From assembly GCA_012845835.1 (NCBI GenBank), contig JABAKD010000010.1, forward strand, positions 14,007,401 through 14,071,400: DNA of 64,000 bases, read 5' to 3'. The notes beneath the pieces were generated by a model. That model saw nothing but the letters and a program-made list of their open reading frames with translations. It was not told the origin of the DNA and searched no databases. This DNA comes from Undaria pinnatifida. Taxonomy: Eukaryota; Sar; Phaeophyceae; Laminariales; Alariaceae. Both the position numbers and the translations under genes were made by a program. Positions 12,101 through 21,213 of this stretch are shown in pieces (the stretch's first letter is position 1; every line of letters starts with the position of its first letter).

Positions 12101-13162
12101 CCCCCATGGCCAAATGAAGAACGATGTAATACATCAACAACGTTAATTTCCATGTGACCTAACACCTTAATGCCTTGATCATGGTTCATTGCAGGATTAA
12201 TGTCCATTATTGCCATTGATAAGGTTTTGACTAAGAAAATTACCAAAAACGAGCGACCGGTGTGTTGCGCAGCTTGCAAAGATGAGTATCGACCCGAAAT
12301 TTGTCGAACTACACAGCTGACGTTTGAATAATTTTATTAAATGAATGAAGCAAGCACGAAATGAGTACGCCCCCGGTACCACTGCCCCTTCTCAAGCCTA
12401 CTGAAAAACCAAAATTTGTCGTACTAGCTTCTCCTTCGGGGTGTGGTCGGCTTGACATCCGGGGCGTGTCTTAACCTCAAAAAAGGGACAAAACTCTTGA
12501 AAGAATCTGGAGCAAAAACAGTTAGCCACCGCGCAGCAAGTAAGCTGGCAAGTGAAACCGATCAGCCCAGACGAGTTTACATCTATGTAAGCATAGGATT
12601 AAAATTAACGAGCGCCCAAATGCTGGAGGTGTCTCTATTAGGAGTAGGAACGGTGGAATATCGAAGAGTATTCGTGGTTTATGCTCAAGCGACTTAATGC
12701 AAGCGACGACTTGATACTCCCTACCCCTCTCCATACTCGCCGAACACCTCACGGTGCTTTGCGCTTGGTGCGCGCGATGTCCGCCTGGTCGGTAAAAACC
12801 GGACGTGCGCCGTCACGGCGTACTAGAGGTGCGAAAGTCTATGGTCATACGACTACGGCTATGCCATGACGATGTGTGCATCCCCTCCTCCCCCCCCCCC
12901 CCCAGACATTGTAGGGATGCGATGGTCTATGGTCTTACAGACTACGTTCATGCAGGAAAATCATTACGTGATGACACCCCGTCCCCCCTCTGCACCCACC
13001 CCCTTGCAGGTGAAGAAGTTTTTCGCCGAGCACCCTGTACCAAACAACGCGCGCAAGCTGTCGCAGATGTTGGAGTCGATGGAGATCAACGTTCGCTTTT
13101 TCAAGACCGTTGGAGCATCTCCCCTGTCAACCGATTCGTTCTGGGAGGGGTTGCAGGTCTAA
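53..13162 (+). CDS. M1-family aminopeptidase (puromycin-sensitive type), 3' part, seven exons
   Basis: Seven exons, 53-184, 1568-1720, 2515-2669, 3137-3293, 5391-5545, 6873-7035 and 13010-13162, join in one frame to about 355 codons ending in TAA. By recognition of the family, the product matches the C-terminal ERAP1-like helical domain of puromycin-sensitive aminopeptidases, from the 'W(I/V)K(I/L)N.G' strand to the final 'EVK.FF..HP.P' helix. These are cytosolic zinc exopeptidases that remove N-terminal residues from peptides. The catalytic GAMEN and HEXXH segments should lie in exons left of the window, so activity cannot be judged here. All introns are AG-ended; six junctions use GT donors where seen, and one uses GC. 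The last intron is about 6 kb and full of repeats. The helical domain shows no stop or frameshift, so the gene looks functional. A plant-type or TRF2-like M1 subgroup is possible; a non-M1 family is not. Confidence 0.9.
311..625. repeat. Tandem repeat with telomere-like GGGTTA arrays, intron 1
   Basis: Two copies of a unit about 172 nt apart, both carrying AATACTGCCCCTGCCGACC, a run of GGGTTAGG/GGGGTTAGG motifs (about 376-435 and 544-570), GGTCGGGTTGGTCT and CAACCGTCGTTTTGTGCGGA. This is an interstitial telomere-like array in an intron, not a chromosome end. Confidence 0.8.
1078..1510. repeat. CCCCT/CCCCTT polypyrimidine tract, intron 1
   Basis: About 430 nt of almost pure pyrimidine on the plus strand, mostly CCCCT units with CCCCTT at both ends. 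It lies about 60 nt before the exon B acceptor. The proline/serine and glycine/arginine reading frames it creates are artefacts. Confidence 0.95.
1568..1720 (+). CDS. Aminopeptidase exon B
   Basis: Fifty-one codons between TTTTCAAG and GTACTC, phase 0. It encodes the '[16 protein letters not shown]' helix and a '[15 protein letters not shown]' helix, matching the family's 'DR.....D.F.LA.AG' and 'YTVW.....L..L' segments. The 3' end of this exon is reiterated in the following intron. Confidence 0.9.
1721..2360 (+). repeat. Tandem repeat derived from the exon B 3' end
   Basis: Degenerate tandem array of about 215-nt period. Copies of the exon edge (TCGACTCTGTTCTCCTTGCG, then CTGGATAAG|GTACT) recur near 1734, 1889, 1959, 2097, 2168 and 2321, several still with an AAGGTAC-type donor. 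Between them recurs a GGAAG(C)AGGACACGATGTGG motif. Reading on from exon B reaches an in-frame TGA at 1769-1771, so these are not productive alternative exon ends. Confidence 0.75.
2515..2669 (+). CDS. Aminopeptidase exon C
   Basis: 155 nt between CTGCCAG and GTGAGT, ending in phase 2 (AC|G gives threonine with exon D). It encodes the '[13 protein letters not shown]...GH..KLLRA' segment, equivalent to 'P....LGW......H....LR' of the family. Confidence 0.9.
3137..3293 (+). CDS. Aminopeptidase exon D
   Basis: 157 nt between GCGTTCAG and GTACTG. Together with exon C it gives 104 codons. It encodes the '[11 protein letters not shown]' and '[11 protein letters not shown]' segments; the family has 'A...F..H' and '(A/S)VY..VLK.G' here. 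Its last 25 nt plus donor are duplicated about 140 nt downstream. Confidence 0.9.
3294..3560 (+). repeat. Duplicated exon D 3' edge and flanking intron
   Basis: The sequence GGCGGGCAGCTCCA..ATTCGACC and the GTACTGCCG donor context recur at 3406-3442, and the following GAGTTCCTGTGTCAAGTA stretch recurs about 147 nt on. A third partial unit (GAGTCGGCTGGCGAGC) ends near 3560. Read-through from exon D stops at TAG 3354-3356. Confidence 0.75.
3561..4667. other. Intron D-E, non-repeat part
   Basis: No gene seen. It contains a short tandem of a 15-nt unit ACTCCCAGCACTCGC near 3705-3745 and TACCTGGTA at 4025-4033. Confidence 0.6.
4668..5275. repeat. CCCT polypyrimidine microsatellite, intron D-E
   Basis: About 600 nt of (CCCT)n with occasional CCTCC and CCCC interruptions, entirely pyrimidine on the plus strand, ending about 115 nt before exon E. 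Long Ser/Leu/Pro frames here are products of the repeat. Confidence 0.95.
5391..5545 (+). CDS. Aminopeptidase exon E
   Basis: 155 nt after TTTTTGTGCAG. It encodes '[22 protein letters not shown]', the family's '....Y..A....EK..........G' helix pair. The exon end AACAG is followed by GCAAGA, so the best donor is the non-canonical GC type; joining to exon F then keeps the frame (AG|C, serine). Confidence 0.85.
5655..5840. repeat. 19-nt repeat and (GACCC)n array, intron E-F
   Basis: About four copies of ATCACTACTCGAGGGTCGG (5658-5735) are followed by a perfect GACCC pentanucleotide run at about 5781-5835. The intron E-F is otherwise without a recognisable gene to 6872. Confidence 0.85.
6873..7035 (+). 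CDS. Aminopeptidase exon F
   Basis: 163 nt between CTCCTGCAG and GTAAGC; with exon E it gives 106 codons. It encodes '[16 protein letters not shown]', equivalent to the family's '....W.F...NW..', and a '[13 protein letters not shown]' turn. A diverged copy of its 3' third lies in the next intron at 9238-9300. Confidence 0.9.
7156..7287 (+). repeat. Repeat with CAGATCCCT ends and GATCTAT/ATGATCT units
   Basis: Starts GTCAGATCCCTATTAAATGATC and ends ACAGATCCCTGAC, with internal ATGATCTATA/ATCTGTAT repeats. The same arrangement occurs near 63.08-63.24 kb. It abuts a MITE on its right. Confidence 0.6.
7288..7540 (-). mobile_element. MITE, family with ACGCGTGCTACGATAGAGG inverted ends
   Basis: Left end GACGGATGCTACGATAGAGG and right end CCTCTATCGTAGCCCG form degenerate terminal inverted repeats. 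The interior has the family's CGGGGCTCCTTAACCCAAAAT and GGCCATGG blocks, in minus orientation relative to the copy at 14902. No coding capacity. It sits inside the aminopeptidase intron F-G. Confidence 0.8.
7651..7691. promoter_or_regulatory. Four CRE-like octamers spaced 11 bp
   Basis: TGACGTCA at 7651 and 7662, CGACGTCA at 7673 and TGACGTCG at 7684. TGACGTCA is the established binding site of CREB/ATF-type bZIP factors. The 11-bp step puts sites on the same DNA face. It may be only a short tandem repeat in an intron; function is inferred. Confidence 0.35.
7818..7950 (+). repeat. Two-copy tandem repeat of about 65 nt
   Basis: The stretch GTTGATTTTT.TCAAAA.TCAGATT.ATGTGG.ACTGTGATCCCTTT occurs twice. 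Each contains a TGATTTTT/AAAAATCA inverted repeat. A TTAGGG-like triplet run lies just upstream (7728-7750). Confidence 0.7.
8229..8760. repeat. 17-bp minisatellite (AGATCTGCATGGCCTAT)
   Basis: About 30 tandem units of AGATCTGCATGGCCTAT, with variant blocks such as ATGGCCAACCAATCTGC (about 8568-8620). The unit contains the palindromes AGATCT and TGCA. It runs into a unique segment (GGATTATGTTGCCGGGTG) that has a relative near 63.25 kb. Confidence 0.95.
8870..9115. repeat. 27-bp repeat in 54-bp higher-order units
   Basis: Units of GATTATCTAGATCGTGATC plus eight bases alternate between CTATTAATA/CTATTTATA and CTTTCGTA-type tails, giving a 54-bp order. Because 27 is divisible by three the frame stays open, which explains an apparent DRD(L/P)F..DYL protein. 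Confidence 0.9.
9238..9300 (+). pseudogene. Diverged partial copy of aminopeptidase exon F
   Basis: The bases decode to [20 protein letters not shown], against [18 protein letters not shown] at the end of exon F. The copy begins mid-exon without an acceptor, and the donor GTAAGC is replaced by GTTAAT. It is an exon fragment duplicated about 2.25 kb downstream in the same intron, not a usable exon. Confidence 0.8.
9301..13009. other. Distal part of intron F-G
   Basis: No protein gene seen. It holds four copies of the dispersed hairpin motif (10080-10130 and 10185-10260 minus, 11080-11160 and 12262-12330 plus), a poly(G) run at 11993-12011 and a poly(C) run at 12890-12902. Confidence 0.6.
11489..11560 (+). 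tRNA. tRNA-like fragment, probably pseudogene
   Basis: GTCCCCGGTGGTCTAGTGG resembles the 5' end of an elongator tRNA with a good A box (GGTCTAGTGGTAGAG). The 3' half has no clear TTCGANTCC B box, and its TGTCCCCG does not pair with the 5' GTCCCCG. I read it as a degraded tRNA or a tRNA-derived SINE head. Confidence 0.3.
13010..13162 (+). CDS. Aminopeptidase terminal exon G
   Basis: Fifty codons plus TAA after CCCCCTTGCAG. It opens with [19 protein letters not shown], the conserved final helices of the M1 C-terminal domain (V..FF..HP.P.A.R...Q), and ends at 13160-13162. The acceptor is preceded by a C-rich tract. Confidence 0.9.
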   Translation: MKKFFAEHPVPNNARKLSQMLESMEINVRFFKTVGASPLSTDSFWEGLQV

Positions 13163-14900
13163 GGGGGAGTAGCCCCCTTGAAGGCAATATATCGGCTGGG
13201 GTTAGGATGGGTTCCGGCCATTTTTTTTTTTTCTGATTTCACGCTTCAGATTTTTGTTGAGGGGCACATCGTTTTTTTTTTTTTTTTTTTTTTGTTCCTC
13301 TCCCGGGTCTGCGTAATAAAAAACCGACCGGGATCGACCGGGTCGCTACGTGTTTTTTTTCAAGCCACTGCACTTGGGTCGCTTCTCACCGTGTACACAC
13401 ATGCGTGGTACTGTTTTGTGCGTTTTCCCGTGTTGTTTTTTTACCGTTGTGGTGTTTTTCGAGGATTCCTGCGATTTCTTCGGGTATTACGTAGAGCGCA
13501 AGCGCAGCGGTTCGAACAGAATAATGAAAATCTAGTCATCATTTAAACAGATAGCTCTTGGAACCTCGGCGTCCGAATAATAGGCGTCTATTCGTGGAAT
13601 ATTGGTTTCTTCGCCGAGTAGGGGTCTATTCGTTCAATAGGGGATCTATTCGTCGAATCGGGGTCTGTTCGATATCGACCGCGCCTTTGGCATAAACATC
13701 GATCGGTGTCAGACGGTCGCCTGTACGCGCGGCGCTGAGCTCTCGTACCGCAGCAATAGTATACGTAGCGGGCGGCAATGGTCGCGCTCATTTCTTGTTG
13801 ACATGAGATGTGGGGGCAGACTGCTCTTTGTTGCAACAATAGAAGGTGTTTCTTCGACAAACACTACAACAACGATCAATTACGCACTAAAGAAATAATT
13901 CATGGGGAAGCAGAAGCATTGATGATGTGAGTCGTCGATTGTGTCTTTCTTTCAACTCTCAACTTTGTTATGACAATCATATCATCATGAATCATCATCT
14001 CAATGATGGTCAGCCGCTCCGTGCCGCGCGGGTCCGTTATTTGTTTACCGGCCGGTGTGCTTTTGTTGGCACATGAAACAGAAAAGAATCGAAAAGACCA
14101 AAAACCAAGCTAACTATAAACAACGTACGGTACTGGTGTCCCAGCCAGTCTGGTGGCTGATAGTCATCGTTAGTCGCCAGCGACAGACGGATCACCAACT
14201 ACTATAGATCACCTTTCGTGGACACTACAAAAGCATATGGGATGAGACATGATGGGTGGATTGCCCTCGTTTGAGCTTGCAGTATTATGCACATGCCATA
14301 TACACGACTTGTTGTGCTTTTTTTAACGCATTTGAGACTTCAGAGGGGAATGTTGGGACGAACATTGACGATTACAGCGCGTCGGCCCCACTGCTTGTTA
14401 GCGATGACAACAAGGTGGTGTCCGAACTTGAACGACTACAATGCAAAGACTCTTCTTTCGGGAGGCGGGTGCAGCGTGGTCCTACTCGTGCTACTGCTGC
14501 GCGCTCACGCTGCTACTCTCAGATTCTTGAAAAAATGTCGCAGTCGTCGTGTTTTTGGCCGCTATACACGGGTGGTCCCAAACGAACAAATGTACCAGGT
14601 AGAATCGTGTGCAAGGGCTCCGCTCCGCGGGCGGCTGACGCCACCCGCTTTATTCTCGCGCGAGGAAAAATAGGTTTTGACTCGAATGACAACTTACTAA
14701 AAACGGGCGACCGAGGCGTGCATTACGCGGCTTTTGGAAAGATGAGAGTATGCATCTTTTTTTTAATTTGTCAAACTCACAGCGCTGACTGACGACGTCG
14801 TTGTTAGAATAACTATATAAGGTGTGGACAGGGGGCAGAAAAAGCGAGGCTCGCGTGACTATTTGGTGCCAGTAACTGAGCGATTTGATGATGCCACAAG
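13163..14900. other. Aminopeptidase 3' flank
   Basis: No gene seen. It contains T-rich runs after the stop (possible 3' UTR), short GGGGTCTATTCGT repeats at 13590-13670 and a hairpin-motif copy at 14705-14795 (plus). Confidence 0.5.
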
Positions 14901-14901
14901 A

Positions 14902-15181
14902 GACGCGTGCTACGATACTAGAGGTGCACCACGCTTTTTTTCTGGGATTCCTCGAATTTGGGAGCTTTTTCAAGACCTTTACACCAGCAGAACTGATTTG
15001 GAGAAGAGAAAAAAAATTGCTGCCGGGGATGATAAATTCCTTACTATGGTCTAGGTACACGACGCGAGAATCATTGCGAAAACAAACGAACTTTTTCGGA
15101 CGATTGGGGGTTAAGGAGCGCCCGTCATTCAGGAATCATTTCAGCCGAAAAAAGGTATATACCTTAATCGTAGCACGCGTC
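14902..15181 (+). mobile_element. MITE, ACGCGTGCTACGATAGAGG family, full length
   Basis: About 280 bp bounded by GACGCGTGCTACGATACTAGAGG-type and CTTAATCGTAGCACGCGTC ends in inverted orientation. The interior blocks TTTTCTGGGATTCCTCGAAT, TTGGGAGCTT, CTGATTTGGAGAA, GTACACGACG and TTAAGGAGCGCCCGTCATTC recur in all family members. No open frame belongs to a transposase. Confidence 0.85.
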
Positions 15182-15984
15182 TTGAGCTGCTGCTTGTGCA
15201 GAGCTGATTGCCCTGTGCTGCAGCTAGCTGTGCTGTGTGCTTGCTGGCTGGCACGATGTCACGTCCTGATCGGCAGTACCCCCCCGGGTGTAACTCTGCG
15301 AAAAAAACAAAAAAACTTGAGGTGACCGAGAGAGAGGACAAACAAGCAATGTTTTTGCTTTAAAATGGATTTCCGTTCTATAATTATAATTGTAGCCTAA
15401 TCTTCGCACTTTTTTTATTTTCTTTCATCTATTCGAGATCCCTCCCTACCTAGACGTAACTGAGATCCGGTACGTCACCAAGCAGGAGCTCTTCTTTCCC
15501 CCCTGCCCACTACGGTTCGCGCCTTCTTTTTTATCGCGAAAGTAATTCAGCATTATTTCCTCCTTTAGTCCACTCGCATCGAAATGCAGAATAAAGAAAG
15601 CAGAAAGTTAAAGGCGAGTTCACAGCAGCAGTACACACACGTACATACCGGCACGTAATATGAGGCTTTGGAGGACTGAGTGTGCTGTGATTAGTGTGCT
15701 GTTTTGTCCTTGTGATGATACAAGCTCGACGGCAACATGCTATAAACATGCCACACTACTGCTGTAGCCCTTAGAGCTGCGCGCGGGTGGGGGGGGGGGG
15801 GGTACTCCGTTTGTGCATGTGCCCGCAGTCGGAGGGGGGGGGGGGCGGGGGTTGTTGTGATTCGAGCAGAAGAAACAGGTGCAAAATACTGTAAACGCAC
15901 ACCAGGTATACAGCAGTTAGTATATCCTTGTAGTTGTAATAGGCCAGGGTTAATTCCTGACAGAAGCAACATGAACACGTGTGT
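15182..15984. other. Intergenic, nothing recognised
   Basis: No gene or repeat family seen apart from poly(G) runs at about 15789-15802 and 15834-15846. Confidence 0.5.
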
Positions 15985-16275
15985 GTCTACGGAAATCCCT
16001 CGATGACGTGTCTCCGACGTCAAGGAGGCCGAACAATCTCCGTAATCTTCGATGACGTTCCACCATCGAGAGAGTCAGTCTAGATCTCGAGGAGGTTATT
16101 CCGCCACCGAGAAGACCCATTACCAAAAAAAGCTCGGTGCCCCCAAAACATGCCCCTCGGAATCTCGATGAAATTGTCACCCCCCATCGAGAAGATCCAT
16201 TTACCAAAGAGTGTCCATAAATCTGTCTCTCGGAATCTCGATGACGTTGTCACCCCATCGAGAAGATCCGATACG
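15985..16275. repeat. Degenerate ~70-bp tandem repeat
   Basis: Four units containing (T)CTCGATGA(A/C)(G)TTGTC.CCC.ATCGAGAAGA.CC; the last two, at about 16150 and 16223, are closest to each other. Each unit holds an inverted TCTCGATG/CATCGAGA pair. Confidence 0.75.
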
Positions 16276-16854
16276 ACGGGGCACTCCCGAAATGCACGGT
16301 GGGGCCTGCTCCCGATATTGTCCTCTCTTGTCCTATATTTCTCGTCCTATATATCTTGTCCTAGACTATATGTCTAGTCCTATATGTCTTGTCCTCTATT
16401 TATAAGCTGCACGGGTAGTGTCCCGATTCCATCAGCTAAGTAAGGGCCGCATGTCAGCGAACCCTTGGCGGCCGGGCGGGCAGTGCCCAGCCGAGTTCGT
16501 CACTTCTTTTGTCGTGTCACATTGTCCGAGTCTTGCGCTGGACTCGCCCAAACTGCCGCTGCTTTCACGTGGACACCTCGACGCTTACCGTCCGGGGTAG
16601 GGGCGCTCGTTATACGTCCGTGCAGCGTTAGGAACCGAGTGAATATCATAGTCTACACGAACTGTTCACATGACGTACATGATATGATATGATGATGCAT
16701 ATGCAAAATCTACAGAGTAATAATACAAGAGGGGTCCGTCCCCCGTTGCTGGTTGGTAAGATTGCTGCGGCATAATGCCCTCATCCGGGAGCGGTGGGTG
16801 AAGTGTTTTAATAAATTGCTTAACACCAAGTCGCCGCCCCTAGATCCGAGCATT
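16276..16854. other. Intergenic, nothing recognised
   Basis: Contains a short GTCCTATAT/TCTTGTCCT run at 16320-16395 and no gene. Confidence 0.5.
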
Positions 16855-18570
16855 AATTGTGGATGAGCTTAAGCAGTGGCTCCGGTGCAGACCACTGGGC
16901 TATGTCCCGTCTAGGTACGAAGTAGAGGAGGCGATCCGTGCGTTAACGAACCCAAAGGCGGTAGGGCCCGATGGCCTCCCCGCCGAGCTCCTGAAGATCT
17001 TGGCCGACGAAGGAGAATTGGACACGCTCGGAAAGTTTCCCGGTATCATCGTCGTTGTGTGGCGGGGAGGTGGCGTACCGCAACAGTGGAAAGATGCAAC
17101 GATTAAGGTGCTGCACAAGAAGAAAGTTCGGACAGAGTGTGGGCATCGCCCTCGTGGCTCACGCAGGCAAAGTACTCCTCAAAGTCATCGCGAGTTGCCT
17201 TAGTGACTACTGCGAACGCGAAAACATTTGCCGGACGAACAGTGTGGGTTCAGACCCCAACGCTCGAGGGTTGACATGATGTTGTTGCACGACGACACTG
17301 CAGAAACTGGCGCGGAAGGAGGACACCCTCCTTGTACTCTTGTGCTGTATCGACCTCACCAAAGCATATGACTCCGTCAACCGAACCCTTCTGTGGGATG
17401 CCCTTGCTCGTTTTGGCATGCCACCAAGAATGCTCGCCGTCATCCGCCAATTCCACGACGGCGTGCAAGCATGCGTGCGGTTGGGTGGTGGAGAATGCTC
17501 GGATAAGTTCGATGTAGGGCAAGGTCTCAGGTGCGTGCTCGCGCCACTGCGCTGTTCAACATGTTTTACATGGAGGTACTGCGTGTGGCCAAGAAACGCT
17601 CTCCTCTCTGATGCAGCCACCACGGACAACATGGTGCGGCTTCAACGAAATAACGAGAAAGGGGAGAAGAGAGGCCACACGACGCTCAGGCAAAGTCGAC
17701 GGGCGGGGGGGGAAGGAGGAGGAGGAGGTGCAGAGGTTGTGGGGTATGCTGTAGGCTGACGATGCGGGCATCGTGTCGCGATCATCAGTAGGGTTGGAGA
17801 GGATGATGACGGTGATCGTGACTGCGTGGTCGGCGTTCGGGCTTACGGTCTCCGAAGCCAAAACGGAGATCTTGTGTCTGCCGCGGACCAAAGGTGGCGG
17901 GGAGGTGTCGTTCGTCATCAATGCAGCCGGCCAGGTATACAAACAAACGATCGAGTTTGTGTACTTGGGCGGGGCTATCAGCGCACACAGAGACCTCAGC
18001 ATCGAGATCACGCGGCGTCTTCAGAGAGCCTGGGCGTGCTTCCAGCGGTACAAGATGGAAATCTATGATCGCCCGGATGTGCGCTTACGGTTGAAGATGC
18101 GGTTGCTGAAAGCTGAAAGGTGGTCGAGACACTGCTTTACGGTTGCATGGCGTGGAGCCCGAACAAGCTTGACTATGACAGGCTACGACGGGTTCACCAC
18201 TCCATGCTCCTCCGATGCCTCGGATGGCGGAAACGAAAAGCGTGACGACCACACCCTATCGTACGCCGATGCGCTTGCCAAGACAGCTTCCGAGAGCATA
18301 GAGGCGGTAGTGCGCAAACTGAGGAGGATGTTGTTTGCAGGATCCGTAGCACGTATGGGGGGGGGGCGTCTACCACACAAGGTGGTAGTGTTTGGGGAAC
18401 TTGTTGGAGATAAAGCTACCCAGGGGGGCAAGAGAAGGACTGGATGGTGCACCTGAAGGAGGATATGTCGGTCTTTGGAATGAAGTTCGAAGGGTGGCGA
18501 AATAATGCACAGAAGACCGGCAGATGGTTTCGACGGGTAGAGGAGGGCTCCTTCATGTGAAAATGACACA
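16855..18570 (+). pseudogene. Decayed non-LTR retrotransposon (LINE) reverse transcriptase
   Basis: Reverse transcriptase segments of the LINE type appear in order but in three frames. 'EEAIRALTNPKAVGPDGLPAE' with 'VPQQWKDATI' lies at 16920-17125; 'ALVAHAGKVLLKVIASCL' at 17130-17205; '[21 protein letters not shown]', holding the first catalytic Asp, at 17343-17405; and the A-D-D active-site motif at 17755-17763. The thumb and C-terminal part ('LTVSEAKTE', 'FVYLGGAIS', 'KLRRMLFAGSVARM') run to about 18400. Frame changes near 17130, before 17755 and beyond, together with a missing stretch around the QG motif, show an inactive copy. No endonuclease domain is seen upstream, so it is probably 5'-truncated. 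The 'LGH.ARM..RLP'-like tail suggests an RTE- or CR1-like clade, which I cannot settle. Confidence 0.85.
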
Positions 18571-18657
18571 TGACGCGAAGAGATGCAAAGCTAAAGCTGC
18601 ATCTAGCGACACGCAAAGACCGCAGTAGCGGCATCCGCCGTCGGCATCTCTAAGCGG

Positions 18658-18800
18658 CCGGGGGGAGGGGGGGGGGGGGCGGGAGAAGGGGGGAGGGGGG
18701 AAAGGGGGAGGGGGGGAAGGGGGGGCGTCCTGCCCAAGAGACTGATGTCTGGGGGGAGGGGGGGAAGGGGGGGCGTCCTGCCCAAGAGACTGATGTCTGG
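18658..18800. repeat. G-rich tract with ~55-bp tandem duplication
   Basis: GGGCGTCCTGCCCAAGAGAC followed by TGATGTCTGGG occurs twice (18723 and 18770), each preceded by GGGGGAAGGGGGG runs. It lies at the 3' side of the LINE relic. Confidence 0.8.
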
Positions 18801-20335
18801 GTCTGGCCATCATCGTCCCGAAGCTTGTGGGCCTTCCAATGGCCGTCACAAGTTACCGTAACGCCGGTCTGACTTTTTCGCCCTGTTGCGTTCCCCCTCC
18901 AGCGCCATTGATACACTTGATACCCTCTGTGAGCCCAGTGCCGTATTTAGTCAGTTCCTAGGGTCTACTAGTATGGTGTTTTGTTTTGTTTTTCTTTCCT
19001 TTCTTTGCTTCCCCTTCTTCTTGTCTTTTCTTTTCTTTTCTGTTCTTTTCACTTTGCCGTTTCGCTTCCTTTTCTTGTCTTGTCCTTTCTTTTCTAAAGA
19101 TTTATTGTCTTTTCTTTTTCTCTTTTTTTTTCCCCAGTTGGCTTGAGTCTGACGTGCGTACATGACGGACTCTTCGATAGCCCCCCCCCAAAACCAGCGG
19201 TTTTCTTTCACGAACGTTTGATGGCTGCTTGGCACGAAGAAGGATATGCTATAAACAAAATGTGTCCACATATTTTCTTGTTCTTTCAAAGGACTGTCGA
19301 TCGATGACGTCCGGGTGGCAAGGGGCACCGTATTTAAGTAGATACGGCCGGGAGAGCTGGTTTCAAAACCATCGATTTCGTTAAACAAACGTTAGGGGGG
19401 CTACCGTTAAACGACTCGTATGTATGCTAGGAATTTCGACTGCTTCGGCACTGGCGCCAAGTCCCCACATCGTCGATGGGTATATATATGTAGGTGACGC
19501 GTTTAATACTTTGGTGGTAGCATTGCAACGTGTTTGTTGTCTTTCTATGTATGTTGCCAATTTATAAAAAGACACTGCAAAAAAAAAAAGTTGATGCTGG
19601 GTGCTACCAACTATCGTAGTAAATTTGATCAAGTCTGGACGGCTAGAGACGCAAGACTGCAGGATATATAGAGCCAATATAGTTGGTCTCAAACAGGCGT
19701 TTAGACGCTCAGGTCTTCGTTTTTTCACCGGTATTCGTCAAACTTTTGGGGGGGGGCTATCGTAGAACGACTCGTATGCGTAGTGATAGATACCGCGTGC
19801 TATTTTTTATCAAAGTACATAAGTGGTACAAAGTAGTCTTCTGGGGTGGCAAGCGGTGTGTGTAGTCGGGCTTTTTCAGGCGCGAGTAGTGAGACGTATG
19901 TACCAGTAAAAGTATGAACCTGGCACGTCGCAGGCTGACTCTCCCGATTTCATTTTATGTTTTTATGGCGGAGGCAGTAGTTAGTTGCGTCTCAGCTATG
20001 ATATACGGGGTATGCGTGTACTTGTACCACTTTTGGTTTTGTTTGTGTTTTGTCCGGTATTCCTCCACTCCTCCAGAGTGATTGGAGCCTGTCCTGTGAC
20101 CACGGACTTGATTGTTCGAGTTAATGTGAGAACAACAACAAGTCGGAGGTGTGTGCCAGAGCAATGTGAAGCCGCCTTTTGACTTGAACAATCCAGGATA
20201 TATATTATGAAGGAATTTGCTCTCTTAGTCCTGTCATGCAATTTTGACCGCATAATATCGGGATACCGCCTTTTTTTATTCAGACCGCCTTCACATTGAT
20301 TGGGAGACCCCTGTTATTATATTCCTGCTGTACTG
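18801..20335. other. Intergenic, nothing recognised
   Basis: Pyrimidine-rich TTTTCTTTTC stretch at 18975-19140. No gene recognised. Confidence 0.5.
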
Positions 20336-21213
20336 TGTTAGGATACGGCCTCGAAAGCCTGTAATGATCTGAATTGAGATAATTTGACCGGGTTTCTCAT
20401 GATAAGGTTGGCGTTTTCTATTTGGGATAGCCAGGAAATAAAACGGCGGCGCGTGCCTGCGTTCTCAGAGGCCATCTGGGGCTCTGGTCTGGAAACTAAT
20501 AAAGCCACGTCTCTCCTAAGGCTTACAAAGTGAGTACTCTCCGAGGACCTGCTCAATTGGCAGACCTGCAGGTAACGTTCTGTGTCCCCGCCCTATACCC
20601 TTACAATATATGGCGTCGTCGGCAGGACCATGAGTTTGTGGTGGGTTCAAATCCCACCGTCCACAATAATAACCTTTTTCAGATCTTCCCCACATGTTTG
20701 CCTTGTTGTAGGGTCTGCGTTTCCTTCAACTGCTTTTTTTCGCGTGTTCCTGGCTCCATAGCCGGGCCGTTAGAGGTGTGGGAGCGGGGTTTGAGGAGCC
20801 GCATCTTCGACTCGTGGTCTAGTTCGTAGAACCGGAGTTTCACCGAACCTCCCATATTTCTGCATACATATATGCGGCTCATCAGGGTGGGCTATAGTGT
20901 TAAGATACGGCCTCGAAGAGCCTGTAAATATCTTAATTGAGATAATTTGGCCGGGTTTCGTATTATTATAAGGTTGGCGTTTTCTATTCGGGATAGTCAC
21001 GAAATAAAACGGAGGCGCGGTTGAAAAAAAAACTTGTCAGGACTGCAAAACGTTGCCTGCGTTCTCACAGAGAGGCCATCCGGGGCTCTGTCTGGTGGAA
21101 ACTAATTAAAAGCTACGTCTCTCTCCTAAGATCTTAAAGGGTAAGAAAAAGTGAGTACTCTCCGAGGACCTGCATGCAGGAGACTTTCTGTGTCCCCGCC
21201 CAATACCCTTACA
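20336..21213 (+). mobile_element. TRIM retrotransposon family A, complete
   Basis: Two direct LTRs, 20336-20605 and 20898-21213, both starting TGTTA(A/G)GATACGGCCTCGA and ending CCCTTACA. Directly after the 5' LTR is TGGCGTCGTCGGCAGG (20611), a primer-binding site because its complement would end in CCA. About 20 nt further is GTGGGTTCAAATCCCACCG, a tRNA T-arm with a Pol III B box. The 292-nt interior codes for nothing and ends in AGGGTGGGCTATAG before the 3' LTR. The element is flanked by ACTG on both sides, a 4-bp target duplication. TRIMs are known as tiny non-autonomous LTR elements mobilised by other elements' enzymes. The size, short LTRs, PBS and TSD all fit. Confidence 0.85.

Noticed and set aside
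20611-20664. Functional tRNA gene
   Set aside because: A-B spacing too short, no acceptor pairing and located exactly at the TRIM primer-binding region; treated as part of the retroelement.
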